Assembly (NCBI RefSeq): GCF_026151205.1 | Contig: NC_087072.1 | Location: 8,232,084-8,296,083 of the forward strand | Length of the DNA stretch: 64,000 nt | Direction: 5' to 3' | From: Bolinopsis microptera | Taxonomy: Eukaryota; Ctenophora; Tentaculata; Lobata; Bolinopsidae | Shown: piece after piece, positions 11,031 to 29,251 of the stretch | Position numbering within the stretch: the first letter of the stretch is position 1 | How the letters are laid out: the number at the start of each line of letters is the position of its first letter | Made by a program: the position numbers and the translations under genes | Notes under the pieces: generated by a model | Told to the model about the DNA's origin: nothing | What the model saw: the letters and a program-made list of their open reading frames with translations, nothing else | The model's database searches: none

Positions 11031-11726
11031 CAGTTTCCCATTTAGTCTGGTTCATTCGAAAGGTAGTCCTTTATACTTCAGTTCAGTCTATAAACGAAGT
11101 CCGAAAGAAGGTAAATTTCGTCGATAATCGCCGTCAGAATCGTACGTGACGTTGGGTGGGTGGGTCATATTTTCTTCCAAAACGTAGTTAGTACTTTTTT
11201 ACTAAGTGGTGGGTCTGCTGCTCATTTCTCAGAAAAACACTTACTACATGGTACTAAGGGGCTCATTTTTTGGGTGTCCAACCCCAAAAAAACCCATTTT
11301 ACCTCTAATTTCAATTTTGGGAATGGGTTTTGAGGTTTTTTCGAGTTTTTTTCTGTAATAAAAAAATTTGTCTTGTAACTTTTTATCTAATTCGACTACA
11401 TTGAAACCAAAACCCCTACTAAATAGTGGGTATAATTTGCCCATTTCCCAATGTTTAACGAGTTGTTTAGAGCAATTTATGGGTGGGTATCTTACTTTAT
11501 ATACCAAGACGCAGTTAGTACCGTGATTTCTCAACAGTTACTACCCCAAAAGCCGGCAAAAGGGGGTGGGTGTCCTAAATATTATCCGAAAAAGCAGTAC
11601 TGTGAAGGGGGTGGGTGGGCCCTTTTTGTAAAGTCCAAAACTGCACTTAATCGACGTCACGTACGGCACTTATTTTACTTGATGTCTTCAGCTGCTTCCA
11701 CTGAATTCCGGGATGAGTCCGCTTAA
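11030..11726. repeat. Dispersed repeat with inverted GTACGTGACGT arms; related fragment at 34.5 kb
   Basis: Near the ends, CGTACGTGACGTTG (about 11141) and its inverse CGACGTCACGTACGG (about 11652) face each other, each with GGGTGGGTGGG towards the inside. Sequence at both edges reappears, joined and without the interior, at about 34490-34640 (shared AGTTCAGTCTA, GAAAGAAGGTAAAT, CAGCTGCTT and GATGAGTC). This suggests a mobile element family with an internally deleted copy. Confidence 0.5.
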
Positions 11727-11989
11727 TTGTTAGGGGAGAAAGAGAGCTTTTCTGAAAGCTGTAGTTCTCCATATGTTTTGCTATAGTCTGAAGAGCTGTA
11801 TATAAATAACTTTTCCCATCACTAAATATACAGGATCTATATATATATATATATACTAGTAGCAGTAATAGTAGAGTTTTCTGTGCCTCCGGCAGACCAA
11901 AGAGAACCTTTCCGTCGTTAACTTACGGCACAATAAAGTTCTCAAAGTTGTCATATTCAATATTCTGGACAAAAAGTTCGAAATGGAAA

Positions 11990-12130
11990 AATTTTTGAAA
12001 AAGTTTCAACGGACTTTAACTTGGACGGACATTAATTGAACGGACTTTATTTGAACGGACATTAAGATGAACGCTAGGGCCTCCAGCGTTCAAGTAATGT
12101 CCGTCCAAATAAGGTCCGATAAGGTACTCT
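11990..12130. repeat. Hairpin repeat of the GTCCGT family, copy 1
   Basis: A palindromic stretch is built from repeated ACGGACATTA / TAATGTCCGT units around a central GAACGCT..AGCGTTC stem. The right part (AAGTAATGTCCGT, then AATAAGGT, then GATAAGGTA) recurs in the hairpin at 36370-36500. It looks like a small foldback element. Confidence 0.55.
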
Positions 12131-12199
12131 ATCTTAGCTTTATCCGATGGGAGATGGATTAATTATAAATTATTTCCTGTCCCTTGCTTTATTGTTTAA

Positions 12200-14265
12200 A
12201 GGACCAGTTAACTGAAAAATTTGTAGTCTCCAATTTGGCTAAGATTTAAATCAGCTGTGACAAACTGGTGAAAAATTGTATCGCCGAAAGAACCAACTCT
12301 CTAGCTTACGTGTAACGCGTGTTATTGCAATAATAAGCTGTGGCCGCGTGACGTCATAAAGTCCCTCAGTGCGCGCTGGCATAGCGTAATACAATGCACA
12401 AATGTTTATCATCGTCAATAAAACACGTGTAACTCACTCAAATTTTAGAGTTATGACTATTTCCTTAGTTCTCCAAAATCCTTATAGTTTTGGCTATCAC
12501 CCTAACTAAATGAATAGCTGATTGGATGTACAGTGCTCACGTCAGGATTTTAAACAGTGACATAAGTTCTTGAACAGTGGCGGGTGAATGTACGGTTAGA
12601 AAGTTTCTACTATTACAAGTTATGTCATATAATATGTGATAATTTTGGATTGTTTTCATTGCTTCATTACAAACGAAGGGAGACCGTACCGATTATTTTT
12701 CCCCAGTCCATGAAACTAATACACAAAATAATGTGCTATATATTAAACATAGCTGATCAGAGTGTAACTCTGTAATATAATATTACAGTTGTTCGGAAGA
12801 ATGCGAGCAGTCAAATAGTTCGCTATCCTAAAAGACATAGTTCCGAGAGCAATTATATTTTTAGCATAGCGAAATTTCTTGCTTTAATCCACACGTGCCA
12901 GACAGTACAGGAGACAAGAAGTCTGGCTATTTTACGGCCGTTCCTATGGGACCATTAGTAGAAGTAGCTCCTATCAGAACGGTGCCGTGGGAACTGAAAA
13001 ATACCCGGTCTACTAAATACTGATTGGAGTGTACAGTGTGCGGAGTGTTTTGAATTTGACTTACCTAGTTATCGTCCTACTTGTATGATTATCGGTACTT
13101 ACCATAAATAAACTACTGGTAAAATTAAATACCATGTGCAAACGTGTTCAGTCAATCGACCCACTGAACAAGTACTATAGAATTTCCAAGACCCTATTAT
13201 TCTTTGGCCATATATATTGCGGCACGATCGATTCTTAGATGGCTAAACGACAAACGTTAATCTATAAAATTCTTAAACTATGAGATAGCACTTTAATCTA
13301 AAAATACACTTTTTATATTACTCCTGATTTTTACATTTCAATTTTCACGTAAAACATTGTAGCCATAGGTTGATCATGGACACTGACAGCTTAATTTTAG
13401 ATAATAATGATTTATGAGTTTCTCTAAAGTTAACCCTAAACTTGTGTAGTCCAGTCATTTATGGACATTTATGGAATTGAACCTGCAAATTTACTCACGA
13501 AATTTTGCAAAGACCTTCCCAAAAGTATGAATAAACGATTTTCGGTTGGAGACATATTGACCACGCCGATATTGACCCAATAACGTAACCGACCCTTTGC
13601 TTCTGAAGGTCGTAGAGACTTCTAAATAGGCCTAAACGAAGCGGCATATGCATGTTTGTATAGGAGTTACTAAGCAACACATGGCCTAAAATCCTTACTC
13701 TTCGAGAAATTTGCCAAAAACCATTTTGGGCGTGGTACTGAGCCCATTTTCGATAGGATCGTGATAGAGTCTTTAGACAGGGTGCAAAAGAACCGCAATT
13801 AGCATATTTATATATGACTTACGAAGAAACAGATGCCTTAAAGTGCTTACTTTTTCAGTTATTGGCGAAAAACTGATTTCCGGTTCCAGAAATCATGCAA
13901 AAATATGGGTATCTTGTAAATTGGGCTATGAAGGCCCTACAGATTTTTGAATGAGTGCAAATTGTGCAGAATGGCCATGTTTATATACAACTTATGAAGC
14001 AACATGTACCCTAAAACACTTACTTTTCGAGTTATTTGGGGGAGAAACATTGTATTATGTCCATTTTTACCTGTAAAATACAGTCTCACGAGCTCTTCTG
14101 TGCGCGCAAGGGACTTTATGACGTCATCGCCAAAATAATACAAACGCTAATTACACGCGTTAGAGAGCAGTTAGAGATTTAGGAATTTCGACTCGTTGCT
14201 CAGTTTGCTATTTGTCACAATCTGTCAAAATATGAGGATAACTTTTTTTTCAGTTAACTGGTCCT
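12200..14265. mobile_element. Non-autonomous DNA transposon with TTAA target duplication
   Basis: A 2,066-bp element has ends AGGACCAGTTAACTGAAAAA (left) and the inverse (right), flanked on both sides by TTAA (12196-12199 and 14266-14269). Inverted similarity continues inward for roughly 180 bp, including ACGCGTGT and GACGTCATAAAGTCCCT blocks in both arms. TTAA-specific insertion is the signature of piggyBac-type transposases. I find no transposase frame, so this should be a deleted or MITE-like derivative. Each terminus carries an internal palindrome, CAGTTAACTG. Confidence 0.75.
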
Positions 14266-14461
14266 TTAAGCATAAATCCTACATATAGTTTATACTTTTG
14301 TAGGGTGGGATTATATTTTATATTGTGATTAGATAGGGTAGATACAAGGGAGTTGAGTTGAGAGCGATTTAGTACAGTTTTAAACAAGAAAAGGGAAGAA
14401 AACACTTAATGTATGATTAGGTTGAAAGGCTCAGGTATATGTAGAGATATCGTGTCACAAT

Positions 14462-14494
<33 letters not shown>

Positions 14495-15707
14495 AATGGC
14501 ATAAATGGAGAAAATGGAGAATTTCTCATAGGTTTTTCCATTTTCTCCGTAGAAATACTCTCCATTTTATGCCATTGAAAAATTTAGAATTTAGAGAAAA
14601 ATTACTGTTGACAAATTTTTAGTCTCAATTTCAAAGAACAGAGGTTTTTACCCACTATGCGGGGTAGCTTACCCATGTGACTCCATATTGGACTCTAGAC
14701 AATCACGTGACTCAGCTCTAGACTCCAGACGGTGATTAGCTCTGTACTAGACAGTGGCTGCTTGCGAACAACCCTGTTAAGCTCCGCGGTTTGTAAGTCA
14801 CAAATAGAGCGTTTCTATTGGCTTTCAAATGATCACGTGATATCGATCCTGCACTCTGATTCGCTGCATCTCAGCACGCATTGCCTATAAATAGCCAGGC
14901 TAAGATACCATCGGGTTCCATTCGTTCTCTTCTAAGTCTGTTTGGCACTCTTAGCCACTAGCCAGTGCCCCTCTTCGTCTTCTCACTCATGTAGAGATAA
15001 GAGAGCCGTATCGTAGGGCATGTTTTTGTTGAGCGACGAACTCCCGTTTGTTCTTTGAATCACAGACTTTATTCCTGCTTGCTTTGAAACTTCCTCGATA
15101 TAGATCGGTTCACAACTCACAAGTGTGATCACTTGTTTCGACTTTCGAGGATGTTAGTCTCACTTCTCAGTGCCTATTACTATACCATTAAATCGATTTA
15201 ACACCGCAATTCCAGTCGCAAGCCTGGGACCACTACTAGCATAGTCACAACATCTACAAAGCTGCCATATAGCCTGACTGACAATTTTCTCGACTGACTG
15301 ACAATGTTTCTTCTTTTCCCCATTTAGAATACAAAGATTAGTACATTTTAGCTTATGATTAATATTATATTTTTACCTATAGTTTACCTAGATTCTGCTG
15401 TAGTCTGTAGAAATAACTTTACACTAGGCTTGAGTAATGGGTTTGCCTGAAGTGTGCCTCTACTAACCTAGTATAAGCATTTAGTAGCCTACTATGAGCT
15501 TTCATAAGCTTGTTACGCCCCTAGTAAGCGTAAATAAACATGTTAGGATGTCTAATTTAGGTGTTAAATGGTGTTAAAGATGAAATTTCGAAGACAAAAT
15601 TCATGGCATAAAATGGAGAATTACTCATGGGTTTTTCCATTTTCTCCATAGAAAAAGTCTCCATTTTATGCCATTTTATGCCATTTCATGCCATTGGCCT
15701 CCCCCCC
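14462..15707. mobile_element. Mobile element ending in poly-G / poly-C, 8-bp duplication GTCACAAT
   Basis: The element begins with 31 consecutive G followed by GCCAATGGCAT-like sequence, and ends with ATGCCATTGGCCT followed by seven C. A perfect 8-bp direct duplication GTCACAAT flanks it (14454-14461 and 15708-15715). Just inside each end is a ~75-bp block with TTTTTCCATTTTCTCC and TCTCCATTTTATGCCATT in direct orientation, itself hairpin-forming. The interior holds an LTR-like stretch (14676-15249). No transposase is visible. Eight-base duplications suggest a hAT-type transposase, but homopolymer ends are not typical of hAT. Confidence 0.75.
14676..15249 (+). mobile_element. Possible solo LTR inside the poly-G-ended element
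   Basis: A 574-bp segment starts TGTGACT and ends AGTCACA, the short TG..CA inverted termini typical of LTRs. A TATA box CTATAAATAG lies at about 14886, followed by a pyrimidine-rich initiator-like stretch. I find no matching 4-6-bp duplication at the edges and no internal gag/pol nearby, so it may instead be a captured promoter. Confidence 0.3.
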
Positions 15708-16109
15708 GTCACAATGTTACAAATTCCCATGGTAACTCGATCTAAATAGGGCGCAACTGGGCAGCTATTAAACCATAAAATCTTGATTCTGCCTCAATTA
15801 GACAACACAATATAATATTCGTTGACAAATATAATACTCTGGAGTGAAGTTCAGCTCACATGGCAAAGTGAGCTGTGAGTTAGGAACCTTAATTGGTTTA
15901 AGTTACTTTTTAATTAGATATCTGTCATTACATTGGGAATGGTGGGAATAGTCTGCCAAATTGATTTGATGCTAAGGTGATGAAATGTTTGGTGAAACTG
16001 AAAGTTAGCCGGTACTAGAGCTTTAATTAGTGTTAAAAAGGGTTCAGGTCCCCACATTTTTGGGTACTTGTAAGATTAAACTTTTTTCTTAACATGTTTG
16101 TTTGAGTAC

Positions 16110-17225
16110 GGGTAAACCCCCCCCCCCCCCCTAAAATGTCACCCACCCCTAAAACGCCACTCTTGATTGATTGGATCCCATCTTCTTAGAAAGTATCTTA
16201 CCTAATCATTTGTAACTCCTAAACATAAAAAATATCATTCAGACCCTGCCACATCCTGAAATTGAATCTAAATGATGCTATAAGGGCATTTTTTTTCACT
16301 TTGTACGAATTTGTACCGTAGTTTTTGACATTCAATTTTGCTAAAAGCAGTCAAATCTAGTCTATAGAGAAGGTCAGATCGATTACTGGGTTGGCTTAGT
16401 TAACTACAGGTCACTAAAATTGCCAAGATGCAGGATGATGTAAAAAATCCCAAAAAATGCAATTAAAACATGCAATTTGCACAAGGTTAAAATCACATTG
16501 AATCCATTTCTTTTGTGCCAATTGTTAGTTTATAACCTTAGTTGGTCAATACGTATTCGCACCCGGTACGGGTACGCGCGTACCGAGTTCTGGCCCCGAT
16601 AGCGGTACGTGCGTACCCGCACCCGCACCCGAAAACTCAAAAGTGAATTTGAATTTTACAGACTTTATAATTACTTTTGATGACACTGTTTGATGAACTG
16701 TGTTATCTTTGCGGATGTGTAATTGTTGAATTCCATTTTTAATATTTACTATTGTCTTTTATTTTGTCTCTGAGATAAGTGAATTCGTTTGCTTTTTAAT
16801 TTTGGCGTACCCGTATCTGCACTGGGTACGGGTGCGCGTATTTTGCCGTATTTGCGCGTACCGACTGAAATTGTGGTGGTACGCGTACCCAAGTCAGCTT
16901 TTTTGACGTATTGACCCACTAAGTTTATAACTAGATAATCTAACTACAGGTGTAAATTTTGTTGACTGAGTTACTGTTTGCTGTAAGTTCTGGGTATTCA
17001 AAAAAAAGTCCCCAAAATGTCACAAAAAGTAAATTGACTAAATTCCACCAATTTTTTTCAACAGAGAGAGAAATTCTGGTCGACACAGCACCTCTCAGAA
17101 ATAGGTTATATTAGTCCCAGAAGTGGTTAAAATTAATAATTGAGCAACATTCTGAGTGCTACACAACCTGTTTTAGCTGACGTTTTAGGGGTGGTGCACG
17201 TGAAATTTTAGGGGGTGATTACGGT
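16110..17225. mobile_element. Element with CCCCCTAAAATGTCAC-type inverted ends
   Basis: The left end carries C15 then TAAAATGTCACCCACCCCTAAAACG. The right end carries the inverse of a close relative (CACCCCTAAAACG, then CCCCCTAAAATTTCAC when read on the minus strand). An imperfect duplication, TTTGAGTAC versus TTTGAGGTAC, flanks it. A separate element (16537-16923) is inserted in its middle. The exact ends are uncertain. Confidence 0.55.
16537..16923. mobile_element. hAT-like MITE with 8-bp duplication TTTATAAC, nested
   Basis: A 387-bp element has inverted ends CTTAGTTGGTCAATACG / CTTAGTGGGTCAATACG and a perfect 8-bp duplication TTTATAAC at 16529-16536 and 16924-16931. Its subterminal regions are GC-rich and full of GGTACGGGTACGCGCGTACC-like palindromes, possible transposase binding sites. 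It sits inside the older element at 16110-17225. Confidence 0.8.
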
Positions 17226-20200
17226 TTTGAGGTACTTCCTTTAGTGAGTGAATGTTTTCAAGTAGCTTTATGTTTTAATAAGACAAAACAAATAGTACTA
17301 GTGACAAAAGATAAATCAGGCCTCCTGTACATTTTGAATTATCACACATATATAAATGACATTTTAGTGGTGGTGTTTTAAACGAACTCCATTTCAACGT
17401 CAAAAAATTGAACCTGATTTTATTTTCAAATTTCTGAAATATTCTGATTCTTAAATGGGTTTACACGTTATTAGTTATACCTGTCCCAGCCCCCAGGTCC
17501 CTGTGTATGAACTGTACTGTACATTATTAGATTCAAACGTTCGTGTATGACCATTAGTTCTAAACGCCAAGTTTCATAAAATATACAGAATATGTAATCG
17601 GTTGTAGAGCTGAGAAGACAATTTGCACAATGTTTTGTTTGAGCATCAATAGTTGCTCTCTCTCTCTCTCTCTCCAGTGATGGAGGCGAAAAGAGCGGGA
17701 AAACTCTTTTGGTATGTGCTACTTGGTATATCCAATAATAGTAACATGCAATAATAATTACACACTGGTTATGTTATTGAATTAGGTTGTTTGTTTTGTG
17801 TCCTAAACAGAGTGTGTAGACTGTAGAATCTTCGCTTGCGTTGTGTGTAACCCGAGACGCGAGTGTAAGTTGCATGAAATTGGCATGTCCGATCCCTGGC
17901 AAACTGCTTTTCTCCTGACTGTTTACATGCATGCTAAGATGCGATGCATGCTACATTTCCATAACATTTCGACAGCTGAGTTCTATTTACTACATCAGTT
18001 TACTAAAATATTTAACGGTCATTACATAGAACTGGTCCGGATTTGTTGCAGAAACTTGAATCTGACCGCAAATTGCAGAAACTTCAATATCATTAAAGTT
18101 CCTACAGCTACTTGTCGGATGTAGAGCTAGGATGTAAATTGTAAACTGTGCGAATTACAAATTGAAATCCTTTCATCACTTTCACATGTCTTGTCCTGTC
18201 TTCAAGATGTTACTCTTAACTCTTAACGGTGTAAATCAAGAAATTTGCTAGAAAATTACCTCAATCAAACAGCTCACAGATGTCTAACTAGGGCATCTAG
18301 GAGAATTCCAATCTGAAATCCGAGCCCAGCCCACATATTATCAATAATCGTGTTAATATAACCTCATTGCATGCCAATCGTGATCACCCCGTGACCTCAA
18401 TTGCTTGTCATCATCTGTTTTACTATTTCAAGACGGGCTCATTAATTCAGAACATAATTATCAATAATATCTCATGTTACCTTTTCAAAATATCCAATTA
18501 TAGTACAGACATCTTATTATATAATTAGTATGTTTGATCCGGTCTGATCGAAGTAATTATACCCCTATTAATGGATGATTGGCTAATTAGCCCACCCTAA
18601 TTATTACTCCGCTCCTTTTTATGTCCTAATTTCAAACTAATAGATATAATGCTTCATTACTTGAGTGTAGGGTTTATGTAATCTTTATCGGTACTGACAT
18701 GTCACAGGTCACTGTACACAAGATAGTTTTAGCCTTTAATTTTTAGAGTTATTTCCCAGTGATTTGCAACTATTTCGTTACTTTCTCTAATAATATAATT
18801 TCCTCCATACAAAATCACTGCTGACATCCTATTAAATGATTTTTAGGTCCTTTCTCTGCTGCTTTGCGAACCGAAGGGCTTTTCAAATGAGGCTCAAATG
18901 TGCACTGTACTTGAAGCCCTTACTATTTGAAAAGTGATGCTTAACACTGCATCTTGTGTAATATACAGTGTATATATTGAGTATATTCTCACAATTAACT
19001 GGTATCTTGAACCTCAGCCACTCAGTCTTCAGCCAGTCTTCAAATTTGGATAGCGTCCAAATTTATGTTTGTGCTCTTTGTTCACCAATGTACCAGATAT
19101 TAGACAATAACGCCACATCTACAAAGAGGCCACCTTGTACCTTCATTGTTGTTGTGCCACGTATGTTTCTATTTTGGGGTGACGCGATTTCAAGAAGCAC
19201 CCTACAAGAGCATGTATTTTTCTGATATTTGGGCCAAGTTGTTACTCAAATCAAGGCTAAGATTTGCGTCATTCAGCTCTTATAAAATCACATAAATTAA
19301 CAAATTACCTTAACAACACAAGGTTTTTCCTCATTAATAGGAATTTATGAATACCTAGTATTCATAAATACTACTTGCCCTTCAGCTGTTCAACATAGAA
19401 GTTAATTTGCAGCTCGATGCTGTATATTTGGTTTCGGTTCCAGGAGACTTACTGATTATCACGTACGGCCAGAGCACATGTGGCACTCAACATTTCGGGA
19501 TCATTGGCTCTGTGATAGGGTCTTCTTTTGGCCGCAGTTAACAGTGCAAACCCAACTGACCCCTGACAGTTTTGTGCGCGGCTTATATATCAGAATTTCT
19601 AACCGAATAGCGAGCATTTCTTACATGTTTCCGTTGGTTTGGCTGTCAGAGTTGCTGTCCAAATATTTGGATTATTTGTATTCTATTTCAAGTCCTTTAT
19701 TTGTATTTTATTTCAAGTCCTCTACTCATTCCCAATCGGATCTCACATTTTATTCGTCGTCTTATTTTCTATTATTTCTCGGACAGCACTCCTCAGGAGC
19801 ACCCTGATAGCGGTCAGGGGTGAGAGAGGGAGACGGCAATCGTATACATTGCCAGTCAGTGTAACTTCGTCTAACTCGATACCTGCCACCATGGACTATG
19901 AATGTTTCTAGACACTATCCTTTTGATATTGAGATATTGGTATTTCAGATCACGTGTACATCGTTCCTTTTTTTACGACACAGTAATTTATTGACACTCA
20001 CAGCTATAATTTTAATCATTGAATCAGTATTTTTATCTGTGCTCTGCGAATGCATCACATGAATCAGTTTTTTAATCTATTAACTTATTACACATTTGTG
20101 CTCTGCTTTAGCATCACTTGACTATTTAAAAAAAAATTGTTTGTTCAGGCCATGACCTTATAGTTAGCCAATTGGCCATTGCTATATTATGTGTATATTG

Positions 20201-21220
20201 TTTGAATATTCTTTTCAGTTATTTCTCGGACATACACGCCGTATTTTAACGATTGGTCTTGATAAGTAGTTCTTTATTAGTTAATGAAATGAACACCCCT
20301 CAATTTTGGTTCTTATTAATTAAATGTACCTTCACATTTATATGGTGTGCATTCAGCTTTACGAATGTCAAAAGTTGGTACTCATACTTCTTCATTCCTG
20401 CGACATAGTTGTATAGTATCTTGTGGGGAAAATTACTGGCATGTCTGCTTTTAACACTTGAATATATGAATAACTACAAGATACACACCCCTAATATGGA
20501 TATTCTGTAAAAATACATATTAAGTGTTTCGGTGTCCCTAATTTTGTTTACACTCGGTCACTTGTTAAGGCATGAAAGGTCATTCGGCGAAATTTTCTTT
20601 GAAATAAAATGATGTATTTGTGTAACAATTTTGATAGTTTATCCTCTCAACAATGAAAACTTGCGGCTAATTTCCTGCGATTAGTTGAGCCACGTGATTA
20701 GTTGAGCCACGTGATCAGGAACTGATTAGGATGTGGTAGACACTAGACATGCAATTAAAATGTAGTATTAAGTACCTTCAAATGTCTCCCAGTGTTTCCT
20801 GTAAAATGTACAACGTAATAAATATCATATAATATGCCTTCAGATCTTTGGTATACAGGACAAAGGGCTCCTCCCTGGAAACACAAGAGTCTGGTGTTGA
20901 GTAGACCACGTGGCCACTGTTTCTAACAGTCACTGTTTGTGGCAGTGTTATTTTCCCCCGGCGATCCCGGACTCTGGCAGTGGTCCGTTCAACCAGTGAA
21001 AGTTGCTGGGTCCGCCCTTCTCGTGACTCAGTGGCTCGTCCTCTTTAGTCTTGTTTCCCTGGCATTAGCAACACTCATTCCCTTATCTTCGAGCACTGAT
21101 TGCGTTCGTTAATCTCGCGTAATGCCATTATCTTGGTAATATAGAGCGGGGAGGTATTTATTGGCAAATATTTAGATATTTCTCATGCACAAAATTAAAC
21201 ATGTTGTTCATGTTCGATTT
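17226..21220. other. Long region without a recognised gene
   Basis: It contains a (CT)n microsatellite near 17656-17674 that ends in a perfect acceptor-like CTCCAG, a direct GTTGAGCCACGTGAT duplication at about 20685-20715, and an LTR-like TATA-containing stretch around 19479-19891. The frames at 17843-18124, 18968-19225, 19478-19807 and 19639-19911 show no known domain. The last kilobase should hold the piwi promoter. Confidence 0.4.
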
Positions 21221-21221
21221 T

Positions 21222-21341
21222 GTTGAACACCTGCTCAACAATGGAGGGAAATATTTAGACTCGACTGTACAAGTTTACTGAGTTGAACACCTGTTCAACA
21301 ATGGAGGGAAATATTTAGACTCGACTGTACAAGTTTACTGA
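21222..21341. repeat. 60-bp tandem duplication upstream of piwi
   Basis: Two adjacent copies of a 60-bp unit (starting GTTGAACACCTG and containing ATGGAGGGAAATATTTAGAC) differ at a single position. They lie about 340-460 bp upstream of the piwi start codon, and so within its probable promoter region or 5' UTR intron. Confidence 0.9.
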
Positions 21342-21681
21342 GTAAAACATTCAGCTAACATTTATTAACTGCAAGTTAGTGCCCTCCTCAGGGGCAGGTG
21401 TTTGTAAAGGTGACTGAGTTTCATTTTGGCAGGTGTGCACTTACTTTCAGTTACTAAGTATCTTTGATGTAACACCTACATAACACGTTACACACAGGTC
21501 TATGTGGTCCGATATATTGCCAGTACTACCGTAATTTTGTTGTTGCTATTATGTCCGATGTTTAACACCTTGTCCTCTTGATCTGTAAATCAATGCTACT
21601 ATATATTACTTTGACTTGAAGGAATACCTGCATCCATAATGTAACTAACCGTTCCAACGATTGTAGCATATCTCAGGTAAT

Positions 21682-27548
<5,867 letters not shown>

Positions 27549-28368
27549 ATCCCACATCCATCACCCCCACTACCCTCAGAGACAAATTGATTGAACGCGA
27601 GTTTTTAATGTTTTTTAAAAGCTCGATCAAACTGACTTTTATTATGTAATATGTTAATTTCAAATTGTTAAAAAACGTTGCATTTTGCCACACCAACTGT
27701 CACTGGTTGTAATTTCGGACTTGAAAGATGTAAATTTAACTTTTTAACCTAGAAATAGTGGTTACTTAAGTTATTTTTGATTTTTGTATTATCTCCTCTG
27801 TACCTGGTGTACTATTTAAGACAATTTTTATTTTTATTCCTCAGTTCCCCTTATTTTGCGTTACCGTTTCGGGCTACATCTTCAAGTTCGAAATATGTTA
27901 TATACTGCAAGTGAGGTAATTAACTGTTAACTGATACTGATAACTAATTTGTTTCGGCAATGGTGACCTAGTAATTTAAGTGTTCAGAAGCTCAAAGCTA
28001 AGACATTTGAGTTATATGTTTAGTTACGCCATTTATATAGGTTTAACTTCGATGATCAGAAAATGTAATACATCTTAACTTCTCCGAGTCTAAGTTTTTG
28101 TTGCTTAAACGTAATTATGAACAAGATTTAAGCTCCCTAGGTAACAGCCAGAAAGGGTTTCACTCTGGTATAATTGATATTATAATGAATTTATACATAA
28201 CGCTCATTTTTGGAAGTTACTTGTTTTCAATATACAAAGGATTATTTTATTAATTTAATTTAAAACTTGAATGAAGAGTCTACTTGGGTCTTCATAAATT
28301 TCCCTATGGGATAAGACGTGGAAGTGCCAGTCTTAAAAATGGAAATTTAGAAAAAGACACATTGTTCG
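27549..28368 (+). other. piwi 3' flank, probable 3' UTR
   Basis: AT-rich sequence after the piwi stop with no open frame. I see no canonical AATAAA in the first few hundred bases, so the transcript end cannot be placed. Confidence 0.4.
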
Positions 28369-28419
28369 AAGTAGACTTACAACCTTAATGATTTAATCAT
28401 TAAGGTTGTAAGTCTACTT
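28369..28419. repeat. Perfect 51-nt palindrome
   Basis: Two perfectly complementary 25-nt arms (starting AAGTAGACTTACAACC) are separated by one T. The transcript would form an uninterrupted hairpin with almost no loop, and the DNA could extrude a cruciform. The loop is too short for a normal miRNA precursor. Confidence 0.9.
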
Positions 28420-28436
28420 TAACAATATCAGTGAAG

Positions 28437-29065
28437 TTAATCCCGACGGGATTCCCGAATCCCGGGATTTCAGTCAGAAATTCCCGACCGGGAAATTTTG
28501 TCAACGGAATTTTAAATATTTGTGTAACTCTGCGCGCGTCTTGTATTGGTAGGTTTTACCTGGAGACCTCTGGCCACCATGTTAATAAACATAATGATCA
28601 GGCGGAATGACATGCTGAGCGCCGCCCAGTTAAGTGACTTGAAGTTGATGAGGCAGCTCAAGTTGGGTCATGAGGTGGGTAAACGGGTGATAGTCGTAAA
28701 ATATCTGTTCCATATATTAGGACCGTCGACGAGTCCAACTCGACGCACGTCCTGGTAGGTTGTAAAACTACAAGAGTTTGGTCATGGCACGGATCGTGAT
28801 TGATTGACGATGTTAATTCATCGGCATTTGTATAGCGCTATGCGTTACTAGGCCGCACACTCAATTATGCTTCTCGCTAGATCGTAAGATCGGCGGGATG
28901 CACTACTGGGCCTCGTCGAACTGCGAACAATTGAAATCGTCAATTAAGGCGGCATTTGCTTTCAGGAATCCCAAGTCCCCCCCCCCCCCGATTTTTGGGA
29001 ATCCCGGGATTACTTTTGGTTGGGATTCCAAAATCCCGGGATTGAATATTTTGATCGGGATTGAC
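28437..29065. mobile_element. hAT-like remnant with AATCCCGGGATT palindromes
   Basis: The left edge has AATCCCGACGGGATT and AATCCCGGGATT. The right edge has the same palindrome and ATCGGGATT in inverse order, so the ends form imperfect inverted repeats. A C-run (28978-28990) lies near the right end. The interior frame 28546-28758 is not recognisable. The ends are not sharply defined because no duplication was found. Confidence 0.45.
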
Positions 29066-29251
29066 TTTATATATATTACTAAATAATATGTATCCTTTTC
29101 TAAAAATACTAAGACGCGCGTCGAGTTTAGTTTGTTAGTTGCAGTTGCACTGATCTTCGAAAGTCAATATTCAATATTTGGTTCAAATATTTCAAGAGTC
29201 ATCACTCAGTTATCCTGCATCCGTTAACCTTGGCGCGTCGCTCTTTTCAAG

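Noticed and set aside
19479-19891. LTR-like segment starting TGTGGCA with a TATATAT box
   Set aside because: The right end is only approximately complementary, no target duplication exists, and no second copy is in the window.
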